A stretch of DNA of 37,450 nucleotides from PVC group bacterium (lineage in GTDB: Bacteria > Verrucomicrobiota > Kiritimatiellia > SLAD01): NCBI GenBank assembly GCA_003562335.1, contig PWVE01000055.1:1-37450 (forward strand). Reading direction: 5' to 3'. Positions 30,112-37,450 of this stretch are shown here, in pieces. Each line of letters begins with the position of its first letter. Positions within the stretch are counted from its first letter, which is position 1. The position numbers and the translations under genes are program-made. Below the pieces are notes generated by a model. That model was given only the letters and a program-made list of their open reading frames with translations, made no database searches and had not been told where the DNA came from.

Positions 30112-31548
30112 ATGAATGAAACGACATCAATCCCGGCCAGCCCTGCTATTCCCGTGCCGCCTTTTCGCTACACGCATCGGCTTTGGCAAAATGCGGGCTG
30201 GATTATGCTGGGGGACTGTCTAGCCCTCATCTTCGCGTTAACGGCCAGCGGACTGCTCCGGCATATCCTGCGGGGCGACGCGCTGATTCCGCCTTGGAGC
30301 TGGCTGATTCTACCGGTGTGGTTGAGTGGTGCCCTCGCCACCAACGTGACGCCGGGCTGGGGGATGGGTCCGGTGGAACATTTGCGTAAAGTGGTGGTCC
30401 TGCTGACCGCCGCCTTCGCTTTAGCGTCCGCCGCACTCTTTCTGACCCAAACCGCAGCCGAGGCCAGCCGCTTTACATTGACCAGCGCGTTCTTCATCAG
30501 TTGCGTTATGGTCCCGTTCATTCGCGTACGACTCAAAGGGGAACTGTTGCGGCTCGGGAAGTGGGGGATACCCACCGTCATTTATGGCCGGGACGAAACG
30601 GCGGCACACGTGCTCGAGGCATTGGACGCCGAGCCGGGACTCGGGTATGTGCCGGTCGGCATATTCGACGATGAATCACGTCGGGGCAGCTTGATCGACG
30701 GCATACTCGTTCTGGGCGGGCTGAGCGATAATACCGATAACGCCCCTTACGCCATTCTCACCACCAGCCAAACCAGCCGGGAGGAATGTATCCGGCTGCT
30801 GGAAGGTCCCTTAAAAATTTACCGGCGCGTGATCCTTATCCCGGACCTGTTGGATGCACCGTCGCTATGGGTTACCCCGCGCGACTTTATCGGACTGGTG
30901 GGATTGGAGGTAGCGGTCAAGCTATTGAATCCCATGGCCCGGTGGAGTAAGCGGGTGGCGGATATCGTGATGGTAACGTTGACTGCTCCGCTGTGGCTTC
31001 CGGTGTGCGGCCTGCTGGCCGCGGCCATCTGGTTGCAGGACCGTCATTCCCCCTTCTTTATTCAGGAACGCGTCGGCTACCAGAATAAACGGTTCAAAAC
31101 CTACAAATTCCGGACCATGCATCCCAACGCCGAAGAACTGCTCGCCCGGGAAATTGCCACCAATCCCGAAGCAGCGGCCGAATGGGCGCAGGAATGCAAG
31201 CTGCGTGACGACCCGCGCGTAACGCGGGTGGGTGCCTTTCTGCGCAAAACTTCCCTGGACGAGCTACCCCAACTCATCAACGTACTGCGCGGTGAAATGT
31301 CGCTGGTCGGCCCGCGGCCCTTGCCGGAGTACCATTACGATCAGCTGGCCCCCGCGATCCGGGAACTGCGCGAACGGGTCCGGCCCGGTTTGACCGGACT
31401 GTGGCAAGTATCCGGGCGCAGTGAGGCCGGGACCCCGGGCATGGAACGCTGGGACGCCTACTACGTGCGCAATTGGTCGGTCTGGCTGGACATTGTTATT
31501 CTCGTGCGCACGGTACGCGTTGTGCTGACGGCGCAAGGAGCCTATTAA
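30112..31548 (+). CDS. Undecaprenyl-phosphate sugar phosphotransferase (WbaP-like polyprenyl glycosylphosphotransferase)
   Basis: N-terminal TMs; KRVADIVMVTLTAPLW, RFKTYKFRTMHPNAEE, LRKTSLDELPQLINVLRGEMSLVGPRP, RPGLTGLWQVSGRS. Confidence 0.92.
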   Translation: MNETTSIPASPAIPVPPFRYTHRLWQNAGWIMLGDCLALIFALTASGLLRHILRGDALIPPWSWLILPVWLSGALATNVTPGWGMGPVEHLRKVVVLLTAAFALASAALFLTQTAAEASRFTLTSAFFISCVMVPFIRVRLKGELLRLGKWGIPTVIYGRDETAAHVLEALDAEPGLGYVPVGIFDDESRRGSLIDGILVLGGLSDNTDNAPYAILTTSQTSREECIRLLEGPLKIYRRVILIPDLLDAPSLWVTPRDFIGLVGLEVAVKLLNPMARWSKRVADIVMVTLTAPLWLPVCGLLAAAIWLQDRHSPFFIQERVGYQNKRFKTYKFRTMHPNAEELLAREIATNPEAAAEWAQECKLRDDPRVTRVGAFLRKTSLDELPQLINVLRGEMSLVGPRPLPEYHYDQLAPAIRELRERVRPGLTGLWQVSGRSEAGTPGMERWDAYYVRNWSVWLDIVILVRTVRVVLTAQGAY

Positions 31549-31552
31549 CATC

Positions 31553-33778
31553 ATGAGACAGATACGAAAACTAGCGTGCCTTCTCGCCCTGTTGAGCTTC
31601 AACCCGATTGGGGGGTGGGCGGGTTTGGCGCCACAAGAAGTCGCCGTGCTGGTAAACGCCAACTCCCTGGCATCCAAAGAGGTGGCGAATCATTTCGTGC
31701 ACATGCGCCACGTGCCACCGCAAAATGTAATCTACCTGAATGTGCCGGCAACGGCGCTGACCGCCCGGGCCGAGATTTCGCCGGAAGCCTTTACCACCCA
31801 TATATGGGAACCAACCCTGAAGACCCTTCAAGAACGCGGGCTCGATAAACACGTGCTGGCCTGGATCTATTCAGTCGATTTCCCGGTAAGGATCACGACG
31901 CGCCCGCGCACCTCGTTGATGGGCATGACCTTTTTGCGCAACCAGTTTCCGGACGATCCCGAACAGGTGGACAAGGGCCTTTACCTGTCCCCGTTATACG
32001 CCGGGCCGGACGCGCCGGACGCGCCGCAAACGCCGGGGGCCTCGCTGCTGCGTTACCGGGAGCATCTGGACACCGCCATGCCCGTACCCAGTATGATGCT
32101 GGGGCACGTCGGCGCACGCGGCACCACCGTCGCCACCGTGCTGCGTAGCCTGCAACAAGGCGTTGCCGCCGATGGCAGCGCCCCGCGGGGCACGGTCTAT
32201 TGGCATCAGTTGGAAGATATCCGTACGGAGATGCGATCGTGGCAATTCCCGCTGGCCCAAAGCGAACTGCGCGAGATTGGCGTGGCCGGTCAGGTCCTGG
32301 ACGGACTACCGGGAGAGGCCAACGACATCATCGGCTTGCAAGTGGGGCGTGCCGACATCAACGCGTCCGGTGCCGGACGGCATCAAGCTGGCAGCATGGC
32401 TGAACATTTAACGAGCCACGCCGGTGAGTTTCACCTGGCCCGTCAGACCAAATTGACCGACTGGATACGCGCAGGCGCGACCGCGTCGGCCGGGACCGTA
32501 ACCGAGCCCTATTCCATTTGGACAAAATTCCCGCACGCACGGTTTTTCCCACACTACGCGCGGGGACACACGATGCTCGAGAGCTTCTATCTCTCGATTC
32601 GCAGCCCCACCCAAATCCTCCTCGTCGGTGAGCCATTGGCCCGCCCATGGGGGCGTCCACAACGGTTGACCGTGATCACCCTCGAAGACGGCCCGCTAAG
32701 CGGGCCAGCGTCCTTTGTGATCGCCCCTATGCCGCCGGGCCCTTTGCTCTACCGGATTTGGCTTAATGGCCAACTACAAGCCGCGCCCTCCGGTTCCACC
32801 CAGTTTCAGTTTGATACCCGCCAACTGCCCGACGGCTATCATGCACTACGCGTCGGCGCCCACCAACGCGGCATCCATGTTCACAGCGGGTTCGGCAAGC
32901 TGGATCTCGAGATCAACAATCACGGGCGGGCCATTACCATTACATCCCCGGAACAGCGGGCCGGGCAGGATTGGCAGTCGAGCGTGGTGGTCAAGGTGTC
33001 CACCCAGGGCGACCCGGAAAGGATTGAATTGTGGCACAACGAACGACGCTTAGCGATGAACGCCGCCGACGCGGCCGAACTCCGGGTTGACGCCCGCCAA
33101 TTGGGGCCCGGTCCCGTCCGGCTGCAGGCCCGGGCGATCTACACCGACGGCATGGAAGTGCGTAGCCCACCGCGCCTGATCATGGTCGAACGGGAAACCC
33201 CTGAACCCGCCATCGCCGAACTGGCACAGCGCGATGCAGCGGGACAACGCCAAACCTTGGACGCCGGTCAAATGGCCTGGTCCTCGGAGGAGGTCGAAAC
33301 GACCACGCAGGACGGGTTTCAGATTAAACCCGGCGACAATCGTTACGACGCGGGCTTCTGGCCGGACAAATATGCGGCGATCAAATCGTTTTCAGTTCGG
33401 TTTGAGGTGCCGTCGGCCAGGTCCATGCATTCGCAAGCGGAACGCATTGGCTTGATATTTGGAGCGCAGGCGCACGACACGTTCGACCATTTCATGTTCC
33501 ACGGCGGGGTCAGTGCCTGGCGATTCGGCCAGGTACAGGCGGAACGCACCACGACGGCCGTGGAACGGGGCTATCCGTTTCTGCGCGGACAAACCTATCA
33601 AGTGGATTTAATTTTTGACGACGCCCAGGTCACGGCATTTGTTGATGGCGAACAAATCGCCACCTGGACACGTAACGAATCGTTACCTGCAGGTCGCATC
33701 GGGCTGTTGGCCGGTGGGCAACCGGTGACAATTCATGCCGTGCACGTCGACGGCCGCCTGCAAGAGGATGCCCCATGA
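31553..33778 (+). CDS. TIGR03790-like family protein with C-terminal lectin-like domain
   Basis: EVAVLVNANSLASKEVANHFVHMRHVPPQNVIYL...AFTTHIWEPTLKTLQE...VLAWIYSVDFPVRI; C-terminal FVDGEQIATW...GRIGLLAGGQPVTIHAV. Confidence 0.75.
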   Translation: MRQIRKLACLLALLSFNPIGGWAGLAPQEVAVLVNANSLASKEVANHFVHMRHVPPQNVIYLNVPATALTARAEISPEAFTTHIWEPTLKTLQERGLDKHVLAWIYSVDFPVRITTRPRTSLMGMTFLRNQFPDDPEQVDKGLYLSPLYAGPDAPDAPQTPGASLLRYREHLDTAMPVPSMMLGHVGARGTTVATVLRSLQQGVAADGSAPRGTVYWHQLEDIRTEMRSWQFPLAQSELREIGVAGQVLDGLPGEANDIIGLQVGRADINASGAGRHQAGSMAEHLTSHAGEFHLARQTKLTDWIRAGATASAGTVTEPYSIWTKFPHARFFPHYARGHTMLESFYLSIRSPTQILLVGEPLARPWGRPQRLTVITLEDGPLSGPASFVIAPMPPGPLLYRIWLNGQLQAAPSGSTQFQFDTRQLPDGYHALRVGAHQRGIHVHSGFGKLDLEINNHGRAITITSPEQRAGQDWQSSVVVKVSTQGDPERIELWHNERRLAMNAADAAELRVDARQLGPGPVRLQARAIYTDGMEVRSPPRLIMVERETPEPAIAELAQRDAAGQRQTLDAGQMAWSSEEVETTTQDGFQIKPGDNRYDAGFWPDKYAAIKSFSVRFEVPSARSMHSQAERIGLIFGAQAHDTFDHFMFHGGVSAWRFGQVQAERTTTAVERGYPFLRGQTYQVDLIFDDAQVTAFVDGEQIATWTRNESLPAGRIGLLAGGQPVTIHAVHVDGRLQEDAP

Positions 33779-34317
33779 GTCGGCCCTGCGTATTTTTTGA
33801 TCGTGACGGCATTGTCAACGAATCGCCCGGCCCCGGCTATGTGGAACGTGTAGCCGACTTCAAACTTGTGCCCGCTTTTTTCGACGCCTTGCGCGTGGTG
33901 CGGGACCGTGGCTACGCAGCGGTCATTGTCACCAACCAGCGCGGGGTAGGACGGGGCCTCATGTCACGGGCAACCTTGGACGCCATTCACGCCGTCTTAC
34001 GTGCGGCCTGTGCAGAACGCGGGTGCCCGCTGTTGGCCATTTACGATTGCACCGCCAATGATAATACCGATCCGCGCCGCAAACCGAATCCCGGCATGTT
34101 GTTGCAGGCCGCCCGCGAGCACGACCTGGATTTGTCCCGGTCCTGGATGATCGGAGACAACGAAAAAGATGTCCAAGCCGGTCAGCGCGCCGGGTGCCGG
34201 ACCATTTTGGTGCACCTGCAACCATCCGTCACCAGCGCCGATCATGTGTTGCCCGCCATGGAAAAGCTCCCGCCGCTGCTGGAAAAAGTACTGGCCAACG
34301 CAAAAACGCTGGATTAG
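33775..34317 (+). CDS. HAD-IIIA phosphatase, GmhB/HisB-N-like
   Basis: FFDRDGIVNE, VIVTNQRGVGRG, RRKPNPGML, SWMIGDNEKDVQAG. Confidence 0.85.
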   Translation: MSRPCVFFDRDGIVNESPGPGYVERVADFKLVPAFFDALRVVRDRGYAAVIVTNQRGVGRGLMSRATLDAIHAVLRAACAERGCPLLAIYDCTANDNTDPRRKPNPGMLLQAAREHDLDLSRSWMIGDNEKDVQAGQRAGCRTILVHLQPSVTSADHVLPAMEKLPPLLEKVLANAKTLD

Positions 34318-34334
34318 GAGTAGACAAACGGCCA

Positions 34335-34372
34335 GACCGCCGTATTATGGCGGTCGTGTTGCCACCGGCAAC
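34335..34372 (+). terminator. Two tandem hairpins between the GmhB-like gene and tRNA-Tyr
   Basis: GACCGCC-GTATTAT-GGCGGTC (34335-34355) and GTTGCC-ACC-GGCAAC (34358-34372). Confidence 0.4.
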
Positions 34373-34381
34373 CTACCGGAT

Positions 34382-34467
34382 GGCGGGATACCGAAGCGGT
34401 CAAACGGGGCAGACTGTAAATCTGTTGGCTAATGCCTTCGAAGGTTCGAATCCTTCTCCCGCCACCA
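34382..34467 (+). tRNA. tRNA-Tyr(GTA), CCA encoded
   Basis: GGCGGGA/TCCCGCC acceptor, anticodon loop CTGTAAA, long variable arm, GGTTCGAATCC T-arm. Confidence 0.95.
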
Positions 34468-34723
34468 TCCTCTTTTCTTTGTCCGCACTGCGGGATGCCG
34501 GAGTGCGGGAATACACTATCCCCGCCAAGCCTCTGTCCCTCGGGACATGCTCAATTCTGGCAGGTTTTTGTTTGGCATAGGCCCGTCATTAGATACACCA
34601 GTGTGTTGACTGTCCTCCGCAATCTGTTGGCAGTGCCTACTTGTAGTATCGATTCATCTCCTCAAAACGCTCGACTTTGCTCAGAATGACTCGTTACTTA
34701 ACGAGAACGGAAAAGGTCCTGAT

Positions 34724-35737
34724 TCACTCCGCTGTATAAAGCGGGCGCATGGTTCGGTCGGTGGCGCGGTAAACGCGTTGCTCTTCCAAATGGCCATGGA
34801 GCCGTTCAAATGGTGGGCGGCGATTAAACATCTCCACGATGGCCGTAATCGGCTGGCCCGCCTCCATGTAGACACGTACCGCCTCCATGATCTGGACAGA
34901 AGGCGTTATGGGATCGAGGACGTAATGCGTGGATACCATATCGATGGCCGGAAAGTGGTGCCGGAACCAAGCGCGATAGTAGGTGTATGAGCGGCACGAC
35001 ATGAACCAAAAAACTTTGCAACGCGGTTCAATTCGTTCCCACGCGGGATGATGGCCACCTTGGACCCGGACCCAGCCGCCGGGAAGCTCCGCGAGTACTC
35101 GGTCTTCCGCGAGGAGATGATTCGATGGCAGTTCGAGTGTCGGCGGTGCAAGATGGAGCCACTCTGCGTCCTCCGGTGTGTCCCCAAACCACAACCCCCG
35201 GCCCAGATTGGCGTGCCCAAAATAGAAAACCATATCCACCTCCTCAAACGAGGACACGAACTCTTCCCATGAATCTACACGCCGGACACGCCAGAGACCG
35301 TCGGCTGCATTAACCTCGTCTATCCACTGCTGTAAAGGCGCGCGCAGGCGCTTATCTTGCATATGCAGTGCAACATCGATAACGCCCTCACTACCGGCAA
35401 GGTCACCATATGTCCACTGCGGACTGAATGGGCGGGCGGGATCAAGCGTGACCGGTGGCAGGGGATCGCCCCATGGCTCCGCTGACACCGGCTGGTTCAC
35501 CTCCCCCAGTATTTGCTTTACCAACGAGAGATTGCCATCCCGTGGCGAGAGGTTCCAGTGCCTTAGCAAGCGTCGAGCGGTTATGCGGTCCACCAACCGT
35601 TCAACCACCGGCCCCCGGTATGGATCGAACAGTAGCGGCAATAAGATCAGCAGCAGGCAGATCCACGCGACACAACGCCTATGGAGGCGCAGCCAACGCG
35701 CCCTACAGCACGGAATACTTCTTTGATTATCAGTCAT
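34724..35737 (-). CDS. Membrane-anchored protein of unknown function with a caspase-like GHA...SC pattern
   Basis: Start set at MTDNQRSIP (35737); TM VAWICLLLILLPLLF; VDMVFYFGHANLGRGLWFGD and KVFWFMSCRSYTYY. Confidence 0.6.
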   Translation of the reverse strand: MTDNQRSIPCCRARWLRLHRRCVAWICLLLILLPLLFDPYRGPVVERLVDRITARRLLRHWNLSPRDGNLSLVKQILGEVNQPVSAEPWGDPLPPVTLDPARPFSPQWTYGDLAGSEGVIDVALHMQDKRLRAPLQQWIDEVNAADGLWRVRRVDSWEEFVSSFEEVDMVFYFGHANLGRGLWFGDTPEDAEWLHLAPPTLELPSNHLLAEDRVLAELPGGWVRVQGGHHPAWERIEPRCKVFWFMSCRSYTYYRAWFRHHFPAIDMVSTHYVLDPITPSVQIMEAVRVYMEAGQPITAIVEMFNRRPPFERLHGHLEEQRVYRATDRTMRPLYTAE

Positions 35738-35822
35738 GTCGCGGCTTACCCAAAGCCGCAGTATATGGCCCACTTGGGGGGCAGTCCAGCAACGGATTTT
35801 GCAGGGAAGCTTGGAGCTTGGT

Positions 35823-35865
35823 GGAGCTTGGGGACAGAGAACAGGAAGCTTGGGGACAGAGAACA
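35823..35865. repeat. Two tandem copies of GGA(A)GCTTGGGGACAGAGAACA
   Basis: Near-identical units 35823-35843 and 35844-35865. Confidence 0.7.
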
Positions 35866-35966
35866 CGCCCTTGGCTCGATTCCGATCTCGCGGATTGTGC
35901 GAGGTGTGATTCGCGAAGCCGTGATAAGCGAATTTTGAAGAGAATATGGATTTAGCAGGACTACGC

Positions 35967-36089
35967 TTAGCGGTAGGAATAGCCACCCAGCCAGCGCCGG
36001 ATTGTTTGGGCCGGAACCATTGTCAGCCGGGCCGCCTCGGGGATGGCGTAGATGCCGACCCCGACAAAACTGGATATTTCCGCGTTCAC
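35967..36089 (-). pseudogene. 40-aa MerR-like HTH N-terminus (DUF433-type antitoxin start), truncated
   Basis: GTG start after GAGGAG: VNAEISSFVGVGIYAIPEAARLTMVPAQTIRRWLGGYSYR then TAA. Confidence 0.5.
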
Positions 36090-36357
36090 CACACCTGCTC
36101 CTCTTGTCTGTCCTGACTGCACGATGCCTCATTCTGGCCTGTTCGGCAATGCCAACTCTCGGCCAAAATATCCGAAGGCTGGGCAGCTGGAGGGTCCGTC
36201 CCGGGATTTTGGTATCGGGGAACCGGCAGCGGATGCCGGAGAAACAGGTGTTGGACTTTCGGTCCCACTGCACGAGGCGGCCGGGGGTGTGATTGATTGA
36301 CGAGGTAGTGACAAACGAACCTTGAAAGAGGGATTCCGATTGCGTAGATTTCACCCA

Positions 36358-36429
36358 ATGCCTGATCCATCCAAGGTCCAAAAAGCTCTTCAATACGCGC
36401 TACTCATTGCCGCGCAAGGGTGTTTATGA
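36358..36429 (+). pseudogene. 23-aa truncated gene start (MPDPSKVQKALQYALLIAAQGCL)
   Basis: Short ORF ending with an ATGA overlap onto the ORF at 36426; looks like the first helix of a longer protein. Confidence 0.3.
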
Positions 36430-36680
36430 TAGATCGTCTGTCCAGAAAGAAACGCAAGGCGATGCAGGCGCGCATGGCTGAACTGCGCTCGCGTTTCAAG
36501 GCGCAGCAGACGGCCGAAACAACCTATCCGGCCCCTCCCCCCGGTCGCCAGGATGCGGTATTCGAGCAGGGCGTCGAATGGCTCGACCGTTTGGCCGGTA
36601 CACCATTCCCTGGCGAGGGTGCAGCCGTGCACTTTACCGATGACGTATGGAAGTCGGAAGCACGGAGTGGGCATGGCTGA
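36426..36680 (+). CDS. Hypothetical small protein
   Basis: 84-codon ORF with basic helical N-terminus (MIDRLSRKKRKAMQARMAELRSRFKAQQ); weak support. Confidence 0.35.
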   Translation: MIDRLSRKKRKAMQARMAELRSRFKAQQTAETTYPAPPPGRQDAVFEQGVEWLDRLAGTPFPGEGAAVHFTDDVWKSEARSGHG

Positions 36681-36743
36681 CTATCCGGACGACTGCATCC
36701 AGAGCCTGACGGCTTCGTGGTGGGAGGCATCAACTTGATCGGC

Positions 36744-37165
36744 CTACGCGTTAAACTTCTCAACCAACTTGTACACCCTTGAGCCATGGTCGCGGGGCCA
36801 TAGATCGTCCGGTTTTTGATCCAGTCCCTTTGCGCGTCGGATGGCATCCGTGACGCCGGGCAGCAGCGCATCCACGTCATACTTTCCCTTTTTTTCCGGC
36901 GTATATCCCGGCAGCACATCTGCTAATCTTCGCTGACAATCATGCCTGTCATTGAAAAAGCAGGGATCGCGGAAATGAAGGTATAGCCAAATTTCGAAGC
37001 AGGGGTTGCTCAGTGCGATATTGAAGCCGGAATCATGTGCGGCCCGGCAGGTATCATCCAATTCCTTTTCGGGCCATGCATCGCGGTCAATGATCATCCA
37101 GCCTTCGTCATGCCCTTTTTGATAATCCTTGCAAAACGCCTAAACCCTCTGCGCCGCCGACTCAT
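36744..37165 (-). pseudogene. RloB-like protein, N-terminally deleted and frameshifted
   Basis: MIIDRDAWPEKELDDTC...FNIALSNPCFEIWLYLHFRDP is RloB-like; frame extends back through FCKDYQKGHDEGW to a TAG, while the coupled ATG at 37165 (MSRRRRGFRR) is in another frame. Confidence 0.65.
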
Positions 37166-37450
37166 GCCGATCGCACCTGTTCCGTGCTTGCTTGCGGCAT
37201 ACGCCCCATGGGTGGCACACCTGCAAATCGCCCTAGCAAATAGTTCTTCCGTATGTCCTTATCAAATCGGACACCCTTGAAGTCGCTCAGGGACGTAAGC
37301 TTGGAATGGCCGCTATCCATCTTGTCCAGAAACCAGATTTCGTCACGACGGAACAGATCCTGATCAAGGAGTAGTGGATCGTGCGTTGTGAATAACAGTT
37401 GCGCGCGCGACGCCTGCGTACGTGCGCCAAGGAAGCTTTCTATCAAGCCC
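37162..37450 (-). CDS. C-terminus of an AAA/ABC-type ATPase (RloA/AbiL-like), truncated by window edge
   Basis: QLLFTTHDPLLLDQDLFRRDEIWFLDK...LTSLSDFKGVRFDKDIRKNYLLGRFAGVP. Confidence 0.75.
   Translation of the reverse strand, partial: GLIESFLGARTQASRAQLLFTTHDPLLLDQDLFRRDEIWFLDKMDSGHSKLTSLSDFKGVRFDKDIRKNYLLGRFAGVPPMGRMPQASTEQVRSA

Noticed and set aside
35746-36393. 215-aa minus-strand ORF
   Set aside because: No coherent domain; spans the repeat and antisense to other fragments; the HTH fragment is in a different frame
1-37450. CRISPR array, tmRNA, RNase P RNA, complete IS element
   Set aside because: No regularly spaced repeats, no characteristic RNA cores and no intact transposase ORF found by reading

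Overview
The window is a gene-dense, moderately GC-rich bacterial chromosomal segment. Taxonomy cannot be fixed from sequence alone; the mix of outer-membrane genes, a GYF_2 protein and a TIGR03790-like protein would fit a PVC-type lineage, but that is a guess. Core genes: thrS (without a TGS domain), infC, a ClpX-like AAA+ ATPase, psd/pssA, clpB, a lipid A-type acyltransferase, a CPA2 antiporter, a photolyase-like gene, a D-2-hydroxyacid dehydrogenase and tRNA-Val(GAC) and tRNA-Tyr(GTA). A VapBC-like toxin-antitoxin pair sits at the left edge. The most unusual locus is a coupled minus-strand operon at 10255-14815: a small membrane protein, an SGNH/DUF459-like hydrolase, and a 1186-aa protein with TPRs, a PgaB-like deacetylase domain and an outer-membrane beta-barrel. 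The active-site motifs of that deacetylase domain look destroyed, so it resembles a PgaA-type exporter with an embedded pseudo-deacetylase. Two accessory pockets (about 24.05-25.5 kb and about 34.5-37.45 kb, the latter next to tRNA-Tyr) hold several truncated gene starts and a frameshifted RloB-like gene beside an AAA ATPase, which looks like a decayed defence island. A membrane-anchored protein with a caspase-like His...Cys arrangement lies in the second pocket. All homology calls come from motif recognition by eye; no searches were run.
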